A stretch of 37,652 nucleotides of DNA from Bacteroidaceae bacterium (GCA_024401165.1 JAKSLN010000012.1:1-37652); one strand, 5' to 3'. Positions 24,768-33,802 are shown, counted from the stretch's first letter. The notes: generated by a model from the letters alone, not told the origin. Translations and numbers: made by a program.

Positions 24768-24799
24768 TTTGGTGACTTCCCAGATGTTTCGTAATTTTG
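24768..24799 (+). promoter_or_regulatory. Consensus promoter of glmM-nagA-nagB
   Basis: TTTG (24768-24771), 20 bases, TAATTTTG (24792-24799). Both boxes fit the Bacteroidota consensus exactly. The leader to ATG 24844 is about 38 bases. Confidence 0.8.
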
Positions 24800-24843
24800 C
24801 GAAAAGCATTGCATCATAATAACACAATAATACATACAAGACT

Positions 24844-26235
24844 ATGACACTTATTAAATCCATTTCGGGTATTCGTGGCACTATCGGCGGCAAGGCCGGC
24901 GATACGCTCAATCCGCTTGACATCGTGAAGTTTACCAGCGCCTATGCTACGCTGATACGTAAGACCACCACCATCACCAGCAACAGGATCGTTGTGGGTC
25001 GTGATGCACGAATCAGCGGTGAAATGGTAAAGAATGTCGTTTGCGGCACGCTCATGGGCATGGGCTTCGACGTCGTAAACATCGGACTGGCCAGCACACC
25101 CACCACCGAGGTTGCCGTAACCATGGAGGGCGCCTGCGGTGGCATCATCCTCACTGCCAGTCACAACCCCCGCATGTGGAACGCCCTCAAGTTGCTCAAC
25201 GAGAAGGGTGAGTTCCTCGATAAGGCACAGGGCGAGGAAGTGCTTCGCATTGCCGAGGCAGAGGACTTCGAATACGCCGACGTTGATCACCTGGGCAAGT
25301 ATATTGAGGACGACACGTACGACCAGAAGCACATCGACATGGTGCTCGGTCTCGACCTCGTTGATGTCGAGGCCATCAAGAAGGCCAATTTCCGCGTTGC
25401 CTTCGATGCTGTCAACAGCGTTGGCGGCATCATTCTGCCTAAGCTCTTCGAGCAGTTGGGCGTTAAGCAGGTGACGGGACTTTATACCGAACCCACCGGC
25501 GATTTTCAGCATAATCCCGAACCTCTGGAGAAGAACCTCGGCGACATCAAGGCGCTCATGCAGAAGGGTGGTCAGGACATCGGCTTTGTTGTCGATCCCG
25601 ACGTAGACCGTCTGGCTCTCTTCTGCGAGGATGGCACCATGTACGGCGAGGAGTACACCCTCGTTACCGTTGCCGACTACATCCTCCAGCATACCCCCGG
25701 CAACACTGTCAGCAACCTCTCTTCTACCCGTGCTCTCCGCGACGTCACCAACAAGTATGCTGGCTGCAAGTACACCGCTGCAGCTGTGGGTGAGGTGAAC
25801 GTTGTCACCATGATGCGCCAGACCAACGCCGTCATCGGCGGCGAGGGCAACGGTGGAGTCATCTACCCTGCTGCACATAGCGGTCGCGACGCCTTGGTAG
25901 GCATCGCCCTCATTCTCACCTATCTGGCCAAGAAGGGCATGAAGACCAGTGAACTGCGAGCCACCTATCCTCCTTATTTCATTGCCAAGAATCGCATCGA
26001 CCTCACCCCCGACACCGACGTCGATGCCATCCTCGTCAAGGTGAAGGAGATGTACAGCAACGAGCAGGTCACCGACATTGATGGTGTCAAAATCGACTTC
26101 CCCGACAAGTGGGTACACTTGCGCAAGTCAAACACCGAACCCATCATCCGCGTCTACTCCGAGGCCAGCACCATGGAAGCTGCCGATGAAATCGGGAAAA
26201 AAGTGATGGACGTGGTATATTCAATGACGAAATAG
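24844..26235 (+). CDS. glmM: Phosphoglucosamine mutase (GlmM-type phosphohexomutase)
   Basis: The 463-residue cytosolic mutase has the four alpha-D-phosphohexomutase regions. These are SGIRGT at the N-terminus; the phosphoserine loop TASHNP; the metal loop DPDVDRLA; and the sugar loop GGEGNGGV, with the phosphate-binding loop RKSNTEPIIRVY near the end. GlmM converts glucosamine-6-phosphate to glucosamine-1-phosphate for UDP-GlcNAc. The GEGNGG loop and the genomic link to nagA and nagB favour glucosamine over mannose or glucose, although family members can be promiscuous. It is the first gene of a three-gene operon with 13 bases to nagA. Secure as phosphohexomutase, good as GlmM. Confidence 0.9.
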   Translation: MTLIKSISGIRGTIGGKAGDTLNPLDIVKFTSAYATLIRKTTTITSNRIVVGRDARISGEMVKNVVCGTLMGMGFDVVNIGLASTPTTEVAVTMEGACGGIILTASHNPRMWNALKLLNEKGEFLDKAQGEEVLRIAEAEDFEYADVDHLGKYIEDDTYDQKHIDMVLGLDLVDVEAIKKANFRVAFDAVNSVGGIILPKLFEQLGVKQVTGLYTEPTGDFQHNPEPLEKNLGDIKALMQKGGQDIGFVVDPDVDRLALFCEDGTMYGEEYTLVTVADYILQHTPGNTVSNLSSTRALRDVTNKYAGCKYTAAAVGEVNVVTMMRQTNAVIGGEGNGGVIYPAAHSGRDALVGIALILTYLAKKGMKTSELRATYPPYFIAKNRIDLTPDTDVDAILVKVKEMYSNEQVTDIDGVKIDFPDKWVHLRKSNTEPIIRVYSEASTMEAADEIGKKVMDVVYSMTK

Positions 26236-26248
26236 TTAAGAGGATATC

Positions 26249-27409
26249 GTGTTAACGCAAATCGTAAACGGAAAGATACTCACCCCGCAGGGATGGCTCC
26301 GCAACGGTTCCATTATCTTGCGTGACAATAAGATATTGGAGGTGACCAACTGCGACCTTGCCATCATCGGTGCCAGTCTGGTCGACGCACGTGGCATGTA
26401 CGTCATACCCGGAGGCATCGAGATGCACGTCCACGGAGGCGGTGGCCGCGACTTTCAGGAGGGTACAAAGGAGGCCTTCCAGACTGCCGTTCAGGCACAT
26501 GTCAAGTACGGAACCACCGGCATCTTTCCTACGCTCTCCAGTAGCACCATACCCATGATTCAGCGTGCCGTGGAGACGTGCAACGAACTCATGGCACAAC
26601 CCAACTCGCCCATCCTCGGCCTCCATCTCGAAGGCCACTACCTCAATCCAAAGAAGGCGGGCGCACAGATGCCGGAGTGCATCAAGAATCCTGATCCCAA
26701 CGAGTACGTCCACATCGTCGAGAACTCTCCTTGCCTGGCACGCTGGGACGCCGCTCCCGAGTTGCCCGGTGCCATCCAGTTCGGTCGCTACTGCCGCGAG
26801 AAGGGCATCCTGCCCAGCATCGCCCACACCGCTGCCGAGTGGGAAGACGTGTGGGCTGCCTACGAGGCAGGTTTCACCCACGTCACCCATTTCTACAACG
26901 CCATGCCCGGCTTCCACAACAAACGTGAGTATAAGTACGAGGGCACCGTCGAGAGTGTCTACTGCATCGACGACATGACCGTCGAACTCGTGGCCGACGG
27001 CATCCACGTTCCTCCCACCATCCTGCGCATGTGCTACAAGATGAAGGGCGTGGAGCGCATGGCACTCATCACCGACGCGCTGGCCGTGGCGGCCTGTGAG
27101 GGCGGCAACGCATTCGACCCCCGCGTGGTCATCGAGGACGGCGTCTGCAAACTCAGCGACCGCAGCGCTCTGGCAGGCAGCATCGCTACCACCGACCGTC
27201 TTATCCGTACCGCCGTGCAGATGGCAGAGATTCCTCTGGAGGACGCCGTCCGCATGTGCAGCGAGACGCCAGCGCGTATCATGGGCGTCGACGGTCGCAA
27301 GGGAACCCTCCAGCACGGCAAGGATGCCGACATCGTCATCCTCGACGAGAAACTTACTGTGCGCTGCGTATGGCAGATGGGACAAATCGTAGAGAATACC
27401 CTGTTTTAA
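26249..27409 (+). CDS. nagA: N-acetylglucosamine-6-phosphate deacetylase
   Basis: The 386-residue amidohydrolase removes acetate from GlcNAc-6-phosphate. Visible motifs are PGGIEMHVHGGGGRDF (metal His pair region), LGLHLEGHYLNPKKAGAQ (metal Glu), PSIAHTAA, THVTHFYNAMPG (His), LVADGIHVPP (His) and ALITDAL (catalytic Asp), then LAGSI. The start is GTG at 26249 (Met-Leu-Thr-Gln-Ile-Val-Asn-Gly), the only candidate that gives the normal family N-terminus; it lies 13 bases after the glmM stop. Its product GlcN-6-P is the substrate of both neighbours, GlmM and NagB. The call is secure. Confidence 0.95.
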   Translation: MLTQIVNGKILTPQGWLRNGSIILRDNKILEVTNCDLAIIGASLVDARGMYVIPGGIEMHVHGGGGRDFQEGTKEAFQTAVQAHVKYGTTGIFPTLSSSTIPMIQRAVETCNELMAQPNSPILGLHLEGHYLNPKKAGAQMPECIKNPDPNEYVHIVENSPCLARWDAAPELPGAIQFGRYCREKGILPSIAHTAAEWEDVWAAYEAGFTHVTHFYNAMPGFHNKREYKYEGTVESVYCIDDMTVELVADGIHVPPTILRMCYKMKGVERMALITDALAVAACEGGNAFDPRVVIEDGVCKLSDRSALAGSIATTDRLIRTAVQMAEIPLEDAVRMCSETPARIMGVDGRKGTLQHGKDADIVILDEKLTVRCVWQMGQIVENTLF

Positions 27410-27427
27410 CCAATAAAAGAGAAAAAG

Positions 27428-28219
27428 ATGAGAGTAATTATTGAACCCAATTATGCAGAGCTGTCACGCTGGGCAGCCGAGTATGTAGCTGCCAAGATCA
27501 ACGCTGCTGCACCCACCCCCGAGAAACCTTTCAAGCTTGGCTGCCCCACCGGTTCCAGTCCCCTGGGCATGTACCAGAAGCTTGTCGAACTCAACAAGGC
27601 TGGCAAGGTTAGCTTCCAGAACGTCATCACCTTCAACATGGACGAGTACGTAGGCTTGCCCGAGGAGCATCCCGAGAGCTACCACAGCTTCATGTGGAAC
27701 AACTTCTTCAGCCACATCGACATCAAGAAGGAGAACGTACACATCCTCAACGGCAACGCCGCCGACCTCGCTGCCGAGTGCGCACAGTATGAGGCTGCCA
27801 TCGAGGCTGCAGGAGGCATCGACCTCTTCATGGGCGGCATCGGTCCCGACGGTCACATCGCCTTCAACGAACCTTTCTCTAGTCTGGCAAGTCGCACTCG
27901 CGTCAAAACCCTCACCACCGACACCATCATCGCCAACAGCCGTTTCTTCGACAACGACGTAAATCAGGTTCCCAAGACCGCCCTCACCGTAGGTGTGGGC
28001 ACCGTCATGGACGCCAAGGAAGTCATGATTATGGTCAACGGCCACAACAAGGCACGTGCCCTCCAGCACGCCATCGAGGCAGGCGTCAGCCAGGAGTGGA
28101 CCATCAGCGCCCTGCAGATGCACCCCCATGCCATCATCGTTTGCGACGAGGCTGCCACCGACGAACTCAAGCACGGCACCTACAAGTACTTCAAGGACAT
28201 CGAGAAGGACAACCTCTAA
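27428..28219 (+). CDS. nagB: Glucosamine-6-phosphate deaminase
   Basis: The 263-residue protein aligns with NagB over its full length: [17 protein letters not shown] (phosphate loop), FNMDEYVGL with the catalytic Asp, [32 protein letters not shown] with Asp and His of the active site, and [16 protein letters not shown]. It turns glucosamine-6-phosphate into fructose-6-phosphate plus ammonia. Allosteric activation by GlcNAc-6-P is known for E. coli NagB; whether it holds here was not assessed. It is the last gene of the glmM-nagA-nagB operon, followed by a strong terminator. The call is secure. Confidence 0.96.
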   Translation: MRVIIEPNYAELSRWAAEYVAAKINAAAPTPEKPFKLGCPTGSSPLGMYQKLVELNKAGKVSFQNVITFNMDEYVGLPEEHPESYHSFMWNNFFSHIDIKKENVHILNGNAADLAAECAQYEAAIEAAGGIDLFMGGIGPDGHIAFNEPFSSLASRTRVKTLTTDTIIANSRFFDNDVNQVPKTALTVGVGTVMDAKEVMIMVNGHNKARALQHAIEAGVSQEWTISALQMHPHAIIVCDEAATDELKHGTYKYFKDIEKDNL

Positions 28220-28260
28220 TCCCTCTCTTCCAAAAAGAGACATACATCCCCCTATATGTT

Positions 28261-28291
28261 GAGAGGCCGCACAAGTGTGGCCTCTCTTTTT
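28261..28291 (+). terminator. Rho-independent terminator of the glmM-nagA-nagB operon
   Basis: GAGAGGCCGCAC (28261-28272) pairs with GTGTGGCCTCTC (28275-28286) with one G-U pair, followed directly by TTTTT (28287-28291). It lies 42 bases after the nagB stop and just before the end of the convergent FGE-like gene. Confidence 0.85.
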
Positions 28292-28307
28292 GTAAGTTCC
28301 TCTCTGC

Positions 28308-29102
28308 CTACATGGCCAAGCGAAAACCGACGACGTTGCGCCTTCCTCCAGGCTTCAGACGGCTGCGTATGGTGGGCGAGCAACCTCTTGTGCCTCCCGA
28401 CCAACAACCGCCACGGCAGACATGATAGTTGCCCTCGGCTGGGTCTTTGGGGTTCACAATGCTGTCCTCGGGATAAGGTGCGTAATAGTCATTGCACCAT
28501 TCCCATACATTGCCCGACATGTCGTAGAGTCCCAACTCGTTGGGCATAAGCTGGTGCACCGGCTGAGGTTCCTTGCAGTTGCCTCTGTACCAACCCACCT
28601 CGTCGAGTGTTCTGCTTCCGCTGAATGGCGCGTGCCTGCTCTTTTGTCCTCCCCGGCAGGCGTACTCCCACTCAGCCTCGGTTGGTAGGCGGAAATGTTG
28701 GTGCGTAAGTTTGTTGAGTTTGTCGATGAAGTCCTGGCATTCCTCCCACGCCACGTTGTCGACAGGCAGTTCTGGATGCAGAAAACTGCTAGGGTTATAG
28801 GCCATCACGGCATCCCACAAAGCTTGCGTCACTTCTGTCTCGCTTATCATGAAAGTGCTGAGTGTCACCTTGTGGGCAGGCGTTTCGTCATCGTATGGGT
28901 TAGGGATTTCTTGGGTGGCTCCCATGGTGAACGTGCCACCCTCCACGCCTACCATGGTAAACGAGATGCTGTCTACAGTGAACGTCTTCGGCTCGGCTGC
29001 TGGAGTTATCACTATGCCAGGGGTGTGTTCTTCGTGGCATGAATACAAGAGGAATGCAAAAAAACACAGCACGTAGGGTGCAAAGTTGAGTCGTTTAGTC
29101 AT
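28308..29102 (-). CDS. FGE-sulfatase (SUMF1-fold) domain lipoprotein
   Basis: The 264-residue lipoprotein has lipobox LLYSC (Cys22) and then an FGE-like domain: MVGVEGGTFTMGAT, HKVTLSTFMISETEVTQALWDAVM, PVDNVAWEECQDFIDKLN, FRLPTEAEWEYACRGG, LGLYDMSGNVWEWCNDYY and a C-terminal VVGFRLAM. True formylglycine-generating enzymes use a Cys pair near the C-terminus; here CRGGCWSGGTRGCSPTIR has several Cys but does not show the classic arrangement, so sulfatase activation is unlikely. Many Bacteroidota lipoproteins of this fold have structural or unknown roles (GldJ/GldK are relatives). It ends near the nagB terminator. A 232-base repeat-rich gap separates it from the barrel gene upstream, so it is probably not part of that operon. 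Confidence 0.85.
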   Translation of the reverse strand: MTKRLNFAPYVLCFFAFLLYSCHEEHTPGIVITPAAEPKTFTVDSISFTMVGVEGGTFTMGATQEIPNPYDDETPAHKVTLSTFMISETEVTQALWDAVMAYNPSSFLHPELPVDNVAWEECQDFIDKLNKLTHQHFRLPTEAEWEYACRGGQKSRHAPFSGSRTLDEVGWYRGNCKEPQPVHQLMPNELGLYDMSGNVWEWCNDYYAPYPEDSIVNPKDPAEGNYHVCRGGCWSGGTRGCSPTIRSRLKPGGRRNVVGFRLAM

Positions 29103-29108
29103 TGTTGT

Positions 29109-29334
29109 TTTAGTCGTTTAGAAAATAGGTCGTTTAGTTGTTTAGGGATGTGTGATTTGTTCGTTTGAGAAACTGATTGTTTAGTCGTTTGGGGGATTTG
29201 TTGTTTAGTCGTTTTGAGAAGGTACTGGTTGTTTAGAAATTAAATTGTTTAGGAATGGTATGATTTGTTTCCTCGTTTGCTAAATGTGCTTTTTCCTAAA
29301 CGACTAAACGACAAGTCCACTAAACGACTAAGAA
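29109..29334. repeat. GTCGTTTAG/TTGTTTAG short repeats with inverted copies
   Basis: About a dozen units of (G)TCGTTTAG or TTGTTTAG lie in direct orientation (29109-29270). Three inverted copies, CTAAACGACTAAACGAC and CTAAACGAC, follow at 29295-29330. They fill the gap between the FGE-like and barrel genes, and RNA from either strand could fold into a large hairpin. Two more units occur at 34709-34744 between the M56 and GLPGLI genes. Confidence 0.7.
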
Positions 29335-31929
29335 CTATTTCTTTCCAAGATTGAAACGCACGCTGGCCATGAAGGAGCGGGGACGCAGGTGGTATTCGGC
29401 ATAGTGCTCCACCATGTCGGTGGTCTGACGGGTGACGAAGGTGCGTGTGCCCAGCAGGTTGTTGGCCGTCAGCTCTATCTCGACGGGCTTCCAGAGCTTG
29501 AGCTGCAAGCTGGCATCCAGCATGCCGTAATCGCTGCGGCCGGGGAGCTGGGCGTTGTGTATGTGCGAACCGTCGACGTGCAAAAAGATGCGGTTGGGAA
29601 GCAGCGTGACGTCCATCCTGGCATGTTGGCGGTACGAGGAGATGCGGCTGTCGCCTACGTTGCTGTACTGCAAGGTGTTGCTCCTGCTGATGTCGTAGGC
29701 CAGACGTGTGCCCTTCCATAGGTCGAGGCCTGCCTTGCCTGTGACGGAGTAGGTGTCGCCCTTGTACTGGGTGACCGTGCCCTGGCGCAGGTACTGGCTG
29801 TTGGAACGGCCATACCCACCGTTCACCTCCAGCGAGAGGGTCTGCCAGTGGATGTCCTTGCGCAGATTGGCATTGACGCTGTATGACGTGCTGTGGTGCG
29901 GCAGCAGTTCGGCCTGCATCACGCTGTGTCCCTGGGCATCGAGGATGGAGCCGTACATCACGTCGCTCCAGTTGCGTCCGGCCTTGGCCTCAAGGAAGGC
30001 AAACACCTCGGCGAAGATCTCCTTGAAGTCGATTTTCAGACGGCCATCCAACGAGTGCGAGTCATAGATATGGGCTTGGTAGCGACTGAGTGTGCGGTAG
30101 TTGCTCATGATGTAAGAGGTGAGCATTTGGTTCCACCCGTTCTCGCTGGCTCCGTACGAGGCACCACCATGCAAAGTCCAGTTGTCGTGCATGCGCCAGA
30201 GGATGGAGAAGTCGGGCGACAGGCTCAGTTTCAAACGTTTGGCATCGGTATCCTCGCTGGAATACGGGTTATTGTTCAGCGTGGTGTACGACAGCACCAA
30301 CGGCACGTCGAGCGACAGGGACAGTCCACCTTTGACATAGCGGGCTGTGGCCCCGGCGTTGAGTGTGGAGTGGGTGTAGTGCATATCGCCCAGCTGCCCT
30401 AGGCTGACCTCGGGATGCTGCAGGTCGTTCTTGATGCCCATGTACTGGGTGGCGATGCCGGCAGTGGGCGTGATGGACCATCGGTGGCGGGTGAGGTTCT
30501 TCAGCGTGGAGAAGTGAGCGCCGAACTGGACCGAGGTGAGGGTGACGTCCTGCATGGCCTCCATGCCATCGGTTATGGCGAGGCTCTGCGGATTGCGGCT
30601 GAACGAAGCATTACTCGATATTTCGAAACCGCCCCCCCCGGCCGTGCGATGCACCCAGTGAAGGCGGTCGCTCAGTCCCATCACGCGGTTGCGGGCATCC
30701 TGACGGATGCGGTCTGTGGAGGTGAGTATGGTGCCCCAACTGTCGTTCCACTCGCCCGTCCAGTTGAGGGTGTTCTCTATGTAGCGTTTCTCGGCATTCA
30801 GCTCGTATTGCAACTCTGCCTCACCGTGGTGCTGGCGATGGCGCGAACTGGCATCCTCGGTCATGAGCAGCTGTGTGCCGTCGGGCATCGTGTAGGTGGT
30901 GCGGGCGTAGGATTCGAGTCGCTGTAGGTCGTATTTGTAGGATGCGTTATAGTGTAGCTGTGTGGTCTCGTTGATCTTCCTGAGATTGTGGGTGTAGAAG
31001 TTGTGCAGATTGTCGCGCAGATTGCTGCCGATGGGCGAACGACTGGCACTCAGCACGCCGGTCAGGGTGTGGACCGTTGCACCGATGCCACCATAGTGAC
31101 GGTCGCCCAACGTAGAACCATTGCCCGTATTGCCATTGCCGTAGAAGATGACATGCTGCCCCTTGGTGCCGAAGTTCATGCTATAGGCATCGCAGTCCCA
31201 GAGGGGGCGGTCGTCGTAGCCCCCTCCCAGATGTATGTTGTGTGTCCACACTCCCTTGGCTTTCTTCTTCAGTTTCAGGTTGATGGCAGCCGACTCGGGC
31301 GGTATCTGGTCTTGCAGGGCACGCACGTGTTCGTGGTGCTCCAAGACCTGCACGGTGGCAACGTCCTCGGCCCTGATGCCCGAGGTGGCCAGGTTGTAGC
31401 GGCCTTGCAGCACGTCCATGCCTTCTATATAGAAGTGGTTGATGGCCACGCCCTGGTACTTGATGGTGCCATTCTCCTCGATCGAGATGCCGGGCAACTG
31501 CTTCAGCACGTCGCCGATGGTGCGGTCGTAGTCCTTCATGTAGGCCGAGACGAGGTAGTTCAGCGTGTCGCGACTGCCCCACAGCTTCTGTGCCTTCACC
31601 TGCACCTCGCGCAGCACCATGTTCTCCTCCTCTGCCTTCCAGTCAATGCGCTGCGTCTTGCCCTCCACGTTGCGGTACGCACGCTTGATGTTGAACCCTG
31701 TCAGGCGCAGCAACAGACGCGCATAGTCGTGCTCAAGGCTGATGCGGTATCTGCCCACCGAGTCCGTCATACTATAGCCCACGATGCTGGAGTCGGCAGG
31801 TGTGAGTGCTGCCACGATGCAGCCCTCCATCGTCTCGTTCTGCGTGTCGGTGACGCGTCCCGAGATTGTTGTCTGGGCGGTGGCAGTGACGCATATTGTT
31901 GTAAGGATAAGGAAGAGAATGTGTTTCAT
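29335..31929 (-). CDS. TonB-receptor-like outer-membrane beta-barrel protein with CarboxypepD_reg and plug domains
   Basis: The 864-residue product has signal peptide MKHILFLILTTICVTATAQ and a CarboxypepD_reg-like domain (TTISGRVTDTQNETMEGCIV, residues 20-100). A plug-like domain follows (VLKQLPGISIEENGTIKYQG, then FYIEGMDVLQGRYNL, about 140-240). The rest is beta-barrel with alternating strands, ending SFMASVRFNLGKK, a typical Phe/Leu-rich outer-membrane C-terminus. It resembles the 'outer membrane beta-barrel family' rather than SusC. I see no TonB-box proof. The start MKHILF is preferred over an in-frame ATG 11 codons upstream because it begins the signal peptide. It follows three GLPGLI genes and is the last gene of the BlaI-M56-GLPGLI run. 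Cargo is unknown. Confidence 0.88.
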   Translation of the reverse strand: MKHILFLILTTICVTATAQTTISGRVTDTQNETMEGCIVAALTPADSSIVGYSMTDSVGRYRISLEHDYARLLLRLTGFNIKRAYRNVEGKTQRIDWKAEEENMVLREVQVKAQKLWGSRDTLNYLVSAYMKDYDRTIGDVLKQLPGISIEENGTIKYQGVAINHFYIEGMDVLQGRYNLATSGIRAEDVATVQVLEHHEHVRALQDQIPPESAAINLKLKKKAKGVWTHNIHLGGGYDDRPLWDCDAYSMNFGTKGQHVIFYGNGNTGNGSTLGDRHYGGIGATVHTLTGVLSASRSPIGSNLRDNLHNFYTHNLRKINETTQLHYNASYKYDLQRLESYARTTYTMPDGTQLLMTEDASSRHRQHHGEAELQYELNAEKRYIENTLNWTGEWNDSWGTILTSTDRIRQDARNRVMGLSDRLHWVHRTAGGGGFEISSNASFSRNPQSLAITDGMEAMQDVTLTSVQFGAHFSTLKNLTRHRWSITPTAGIATQYMGIKNDLQHPEVSLGQLGDMHYTHSTLNAGATARYVKGGLSLSLDVPLVLSYTTLNNNPYSSEDTDAKRLKLSLSPDFSILWRMHDNWTLHGGASYGASENGWNQMLTSYIMSNYRTLSRYQAHIYDSHSLDGRLKIDFKEIFAEVFAFLEAKAGRNWSDVMYGSILDAQGHSVMQAELLPHHSTSYSVNANLRKDIHWQTLSLEVNGGYGRSNSQYLRQGTVTQYKGDTYSVTGKAGLDLWKGTRLAYDISRSNTLQYSNVGDSRISSYRQHARMDVTLLPNRIFLHVDGSHIHNAQLPGRSDYGMLDASLQLKLWKPVEIELTANNLLGTRTFVTRQTTDMVEHYAEYHLRPRSFMASVRFNLGKK

Positions 31930-31968
31930 AGGTATTTCATTTTTTTGCTTTTCATCATACATACAGCT

Positions 31969-31984
31969 CCCCCCTAAAGGGGGG
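31969..31984. repeat. C6-TAAA-G6 hairpin between GLPGLI-1 and the barrel gene
   Basis: CCCCCCTAAAGGGGGG is a perfect stem with a TAAA loop, followed by a G-rich tail (CGGGGGAGGG). It lies 14 bases from the GLPGLI-1 stop. Related hairpins follow the two other GLPGLI genes (32885-32898 and 33803-33812). Confidence 0.7.
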
Positions 31985-31998
31985 CGGGGGAGGGTCTT

Positions 31999-32838
31999 CT
32001 ATTTTATTTCCAAGGGCACATACTTCGTGTCGGTTTTGGGGAGGACGATGCCGTTGATCAGAACCGTTCTGTTTATTATCTCCATGTGTTGAACTTCTTT
32101 AGGTGAAATCAGCCTTTCGGGATGTCTCATCAACTCGGGGTTGCTCATCTTCTGGTTGCGGAACTTCACAAAGCGGGGGTGCTTGGCTTTCACGGCATTC
32201 TCGGTGGGAGTGTAGAGAATAGGTTCGCGCACAAAGTCCAGATGTGAACAGGTGAAGGAATGTACTCCATCGGCCTCAGCACGCAAGATCAAGCCCGGTA
32301 ATCCACACAGGCGCCAGGGACCAGCCGACGTGGGAATCTCGCTGCAGAACCATGCCGTCCACTCCCGACCGCCATACGTTGCCGTGGCACACTGGCAGGG
32401 CAGACCGCACACGCTATCCGTCTCTGCCTGGAGTTTCCAACGGATATCAGTCGATGCAGTTGTCTCAAAACGATTGAAAGGCACGATGTCCTGCTGCGTC
32501 AGTTGGTTGCGTTTGGGATAGCCCTGGAAGACAACGGGAATATACAGCTGGCTCTCCTCAAACTTCTCCATGCTTGTGCCCTTGTGCCGGGCCTTTCCCA
32601 TGGAGCAAGTTACCTGTTTACCCACCAGCAAATCAATAGGATAGGTAACCTCCACAGGTGCTCCCTTGGCATCCGTGGTGTGGCATACATAGTCGTATGT
32701 GGCCACGCAGAAGGTGTAGTCCAATGTGTCGGACACAGCTTCTTCTGGCTGCTTGCTAACGAGTTCACTACTCACCTTGACTTGTGCATGGGCCGACAAT
32801 CCTATCAGTAACATGCCGAAAATAAGTTTTGCTTTCAT
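31999..32838 (-). CDS. GLPGLI family protein 1
   Basis: The 279-residue exported protein has signal peptide MKAKLIFGMLLIGLSAHAQ. The family signature is at residues 179-184 (WRLCGLPGLILRAE), preceded by ATYGGREWTAWFCSEIPTSA. GLPGLI (Porph_ging, TIGR01200) is a Bacteroidota family of unknown function. Compared with its two neighbours, the second of the two Cys before the GR-W motif is replaced by Ala while an additional Cys sits two residues after the first (PCQCATATY), and more Cys occur in the N-terminal half (FCVATYDYVCH). It ends PLEIK, like GLPGLI-2 (PLEMK). It is the third of three tandem paralogues in transcription order, 70 bases upstream of GLPGLI-2's end and 69 bases before the barrel start. 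Family secure, function unknown. Confidence 0.9.
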   Translation of the reverse strand: MKAKLIFGMLLIGLSAHAQVKVSSELVSKQPEEAVSDTLDYTFCVATYDYVCHTTDAKGAPVEVTYPIDLLVGKQVTCSMGKARHKGTSMEKFEESQLYIPVVFQGYPKRNQLTQQDIVPFNRFETTASTDIRWKLQAETDSVCGLPCQCATATYGGREWTAWFCSEIPTSAGPWRLCGLPGLILRAEADGVHSFTCSHLDFVREPILYTPTENAVKAKHPRFVKFRNQKMSNPELMRHPERLISPKEVQHMEIINRTVLINGIVLPKTDTKYVPLEIK

Positions 32839-32884
32839 TTGTTCTATATAGAGGCTAAAACGTAACTCCTCCTTTAATCTTATT

Positions 32885-32898
32885 CCCCCTCGGGGGGG
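32885..32898. repeat. C/G hairpin between GLPGLI-2 and GLPGLI-1
   Basis: CCCCCTCGGGGGGG plus a following CGGGGGG, eight bases from the end of GLPGLI-2. Same position and general form as the hairpins at 31969-31984 and 33803-33812, but the TAAA loop is replaced by a tight CTCG-type loop. Confidence 0.6.
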
Positions 32899-32908
32899 CG
32901 GGGGGCTT

Positions 32909-33724
32909 TTATTTCATCTCCAGCGGATAATACGGCATGCTGCCTATCTCCATGCCATCCATCTTGATGGTTGCTCCGTAGTCCTGGGCAAAGGCGGTGT
33001 GATTGAGGTTGAGGAGTTTCTCCTTCTTCATCAGGCGCTTGTGATCCATCTTTTCGGCATCGTAGTGGCGATAGACCATGAGGCGTGGCGTAGCAGGGCG
33101 ACCCACCTCCTGTGCCGTGAAGTGCCACTCGTGGGTACTGTCCTCCAGGTCGAGGATGAGGCCCGGCAGACCGCCGAACTTGTAGGGGCCGTAGCTGGCA
33201 GGGATGGCGGCTGCAAACCAAGCCTCCCACTTGCGGCCACGGAACTCGCAGGTGGCACGCTGGCAGTCGTAGCCCAGCACCGTCTTGTGCTCGGACTGCA
33301 CCTTCCACTTCATCTGTGGGATGGGTTCGCTGTACTCCATCAGTCCGGCCACATCCAGAATCACGCGGCGTGTCAACTGTCCCTTCTCTGGCAGACCGAT
33401 GACCACCTCGCCCAACTGAGCCTGCGTGTTCATGCTGAATGGCCATATCTTCTTCGTCATCTGAAAGTATTTCCATCCGCTGGCCACCGTGCCATCCCAA
33501 TTGTCGCGCTTCCAATGGGCAACCTTATCGCAGATGTCCAGCTCGTAGGTCAGCGTGTCGCGCCAGTCATCCTGTCGCCACTGGTTGGGGTAGTCGCACA
33601 ACTGTGCTACTTGGTACTTGACGTGCAACTCGCTCATTCCGAGCAGTGTTGAGTCGTTCTGAGCGCTGAGGCTAAGGGTGCAGCCAGTCATTATTGCTGC
33701 GGCAAATAATGTCCTAAGTTTCAT
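32909..33724 (-). CDS. GLPGLI family protein 2
   Basis: The 271-residue exported protein has an N-terminal signal peptide (MKLRTLFAAAIMTGCTLSLSA). The signature is at residues 185-190 (YKFGGLPGLILDLED), preceded by YDCQRATCEFRGRKWEAWF and IPASYGP. The N-terminal half (LHVKYQVAQLCDYPNQWRQD) corresponds to the start of other GLPGLI proteins. The C-terminal half is variable and ends YYPLEMK. It retains the Cys pair C-x4-C of GLPGLI-3. Similarity to the two neighbours is clear around the signature and low elsewhere, so the duplication is old. Probably cotranscribed with both. Function unknown. Confidence 0.9.
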   Translation of the reverse strand: MKLRTLFAAAIMTGCTLSLSAQNDSTLLGMSELHVKYQVAQLCDYPNQWRQDDWRDTLTYELDICDKVAHWKRDNWDGTVASGWKYFQMTKKIWPFSMNTQAQLGEVVIGLPEKGQLTRRVILDVAGLMEYSEPIPQMKWKVQSEHKTVLGYDCQRATCEFRGRKWEAWFAAAIPASYGPYKFGGLPGLILDLEDSTHEWHFTAQEVGRPATPRLMVYRHYDAEKMDHKRLMKKEKLLNLNHTAFAQDYGATIKMDGMEIGSMPYYPLEMK

Positions 33725-33802
33725 TGGTTATAACGTTTATATTTTCTATAATTTATTTGAAAAATCCTCATTTGAAAGACCCACTCTGTCGCAAATCTCT
33801 CC

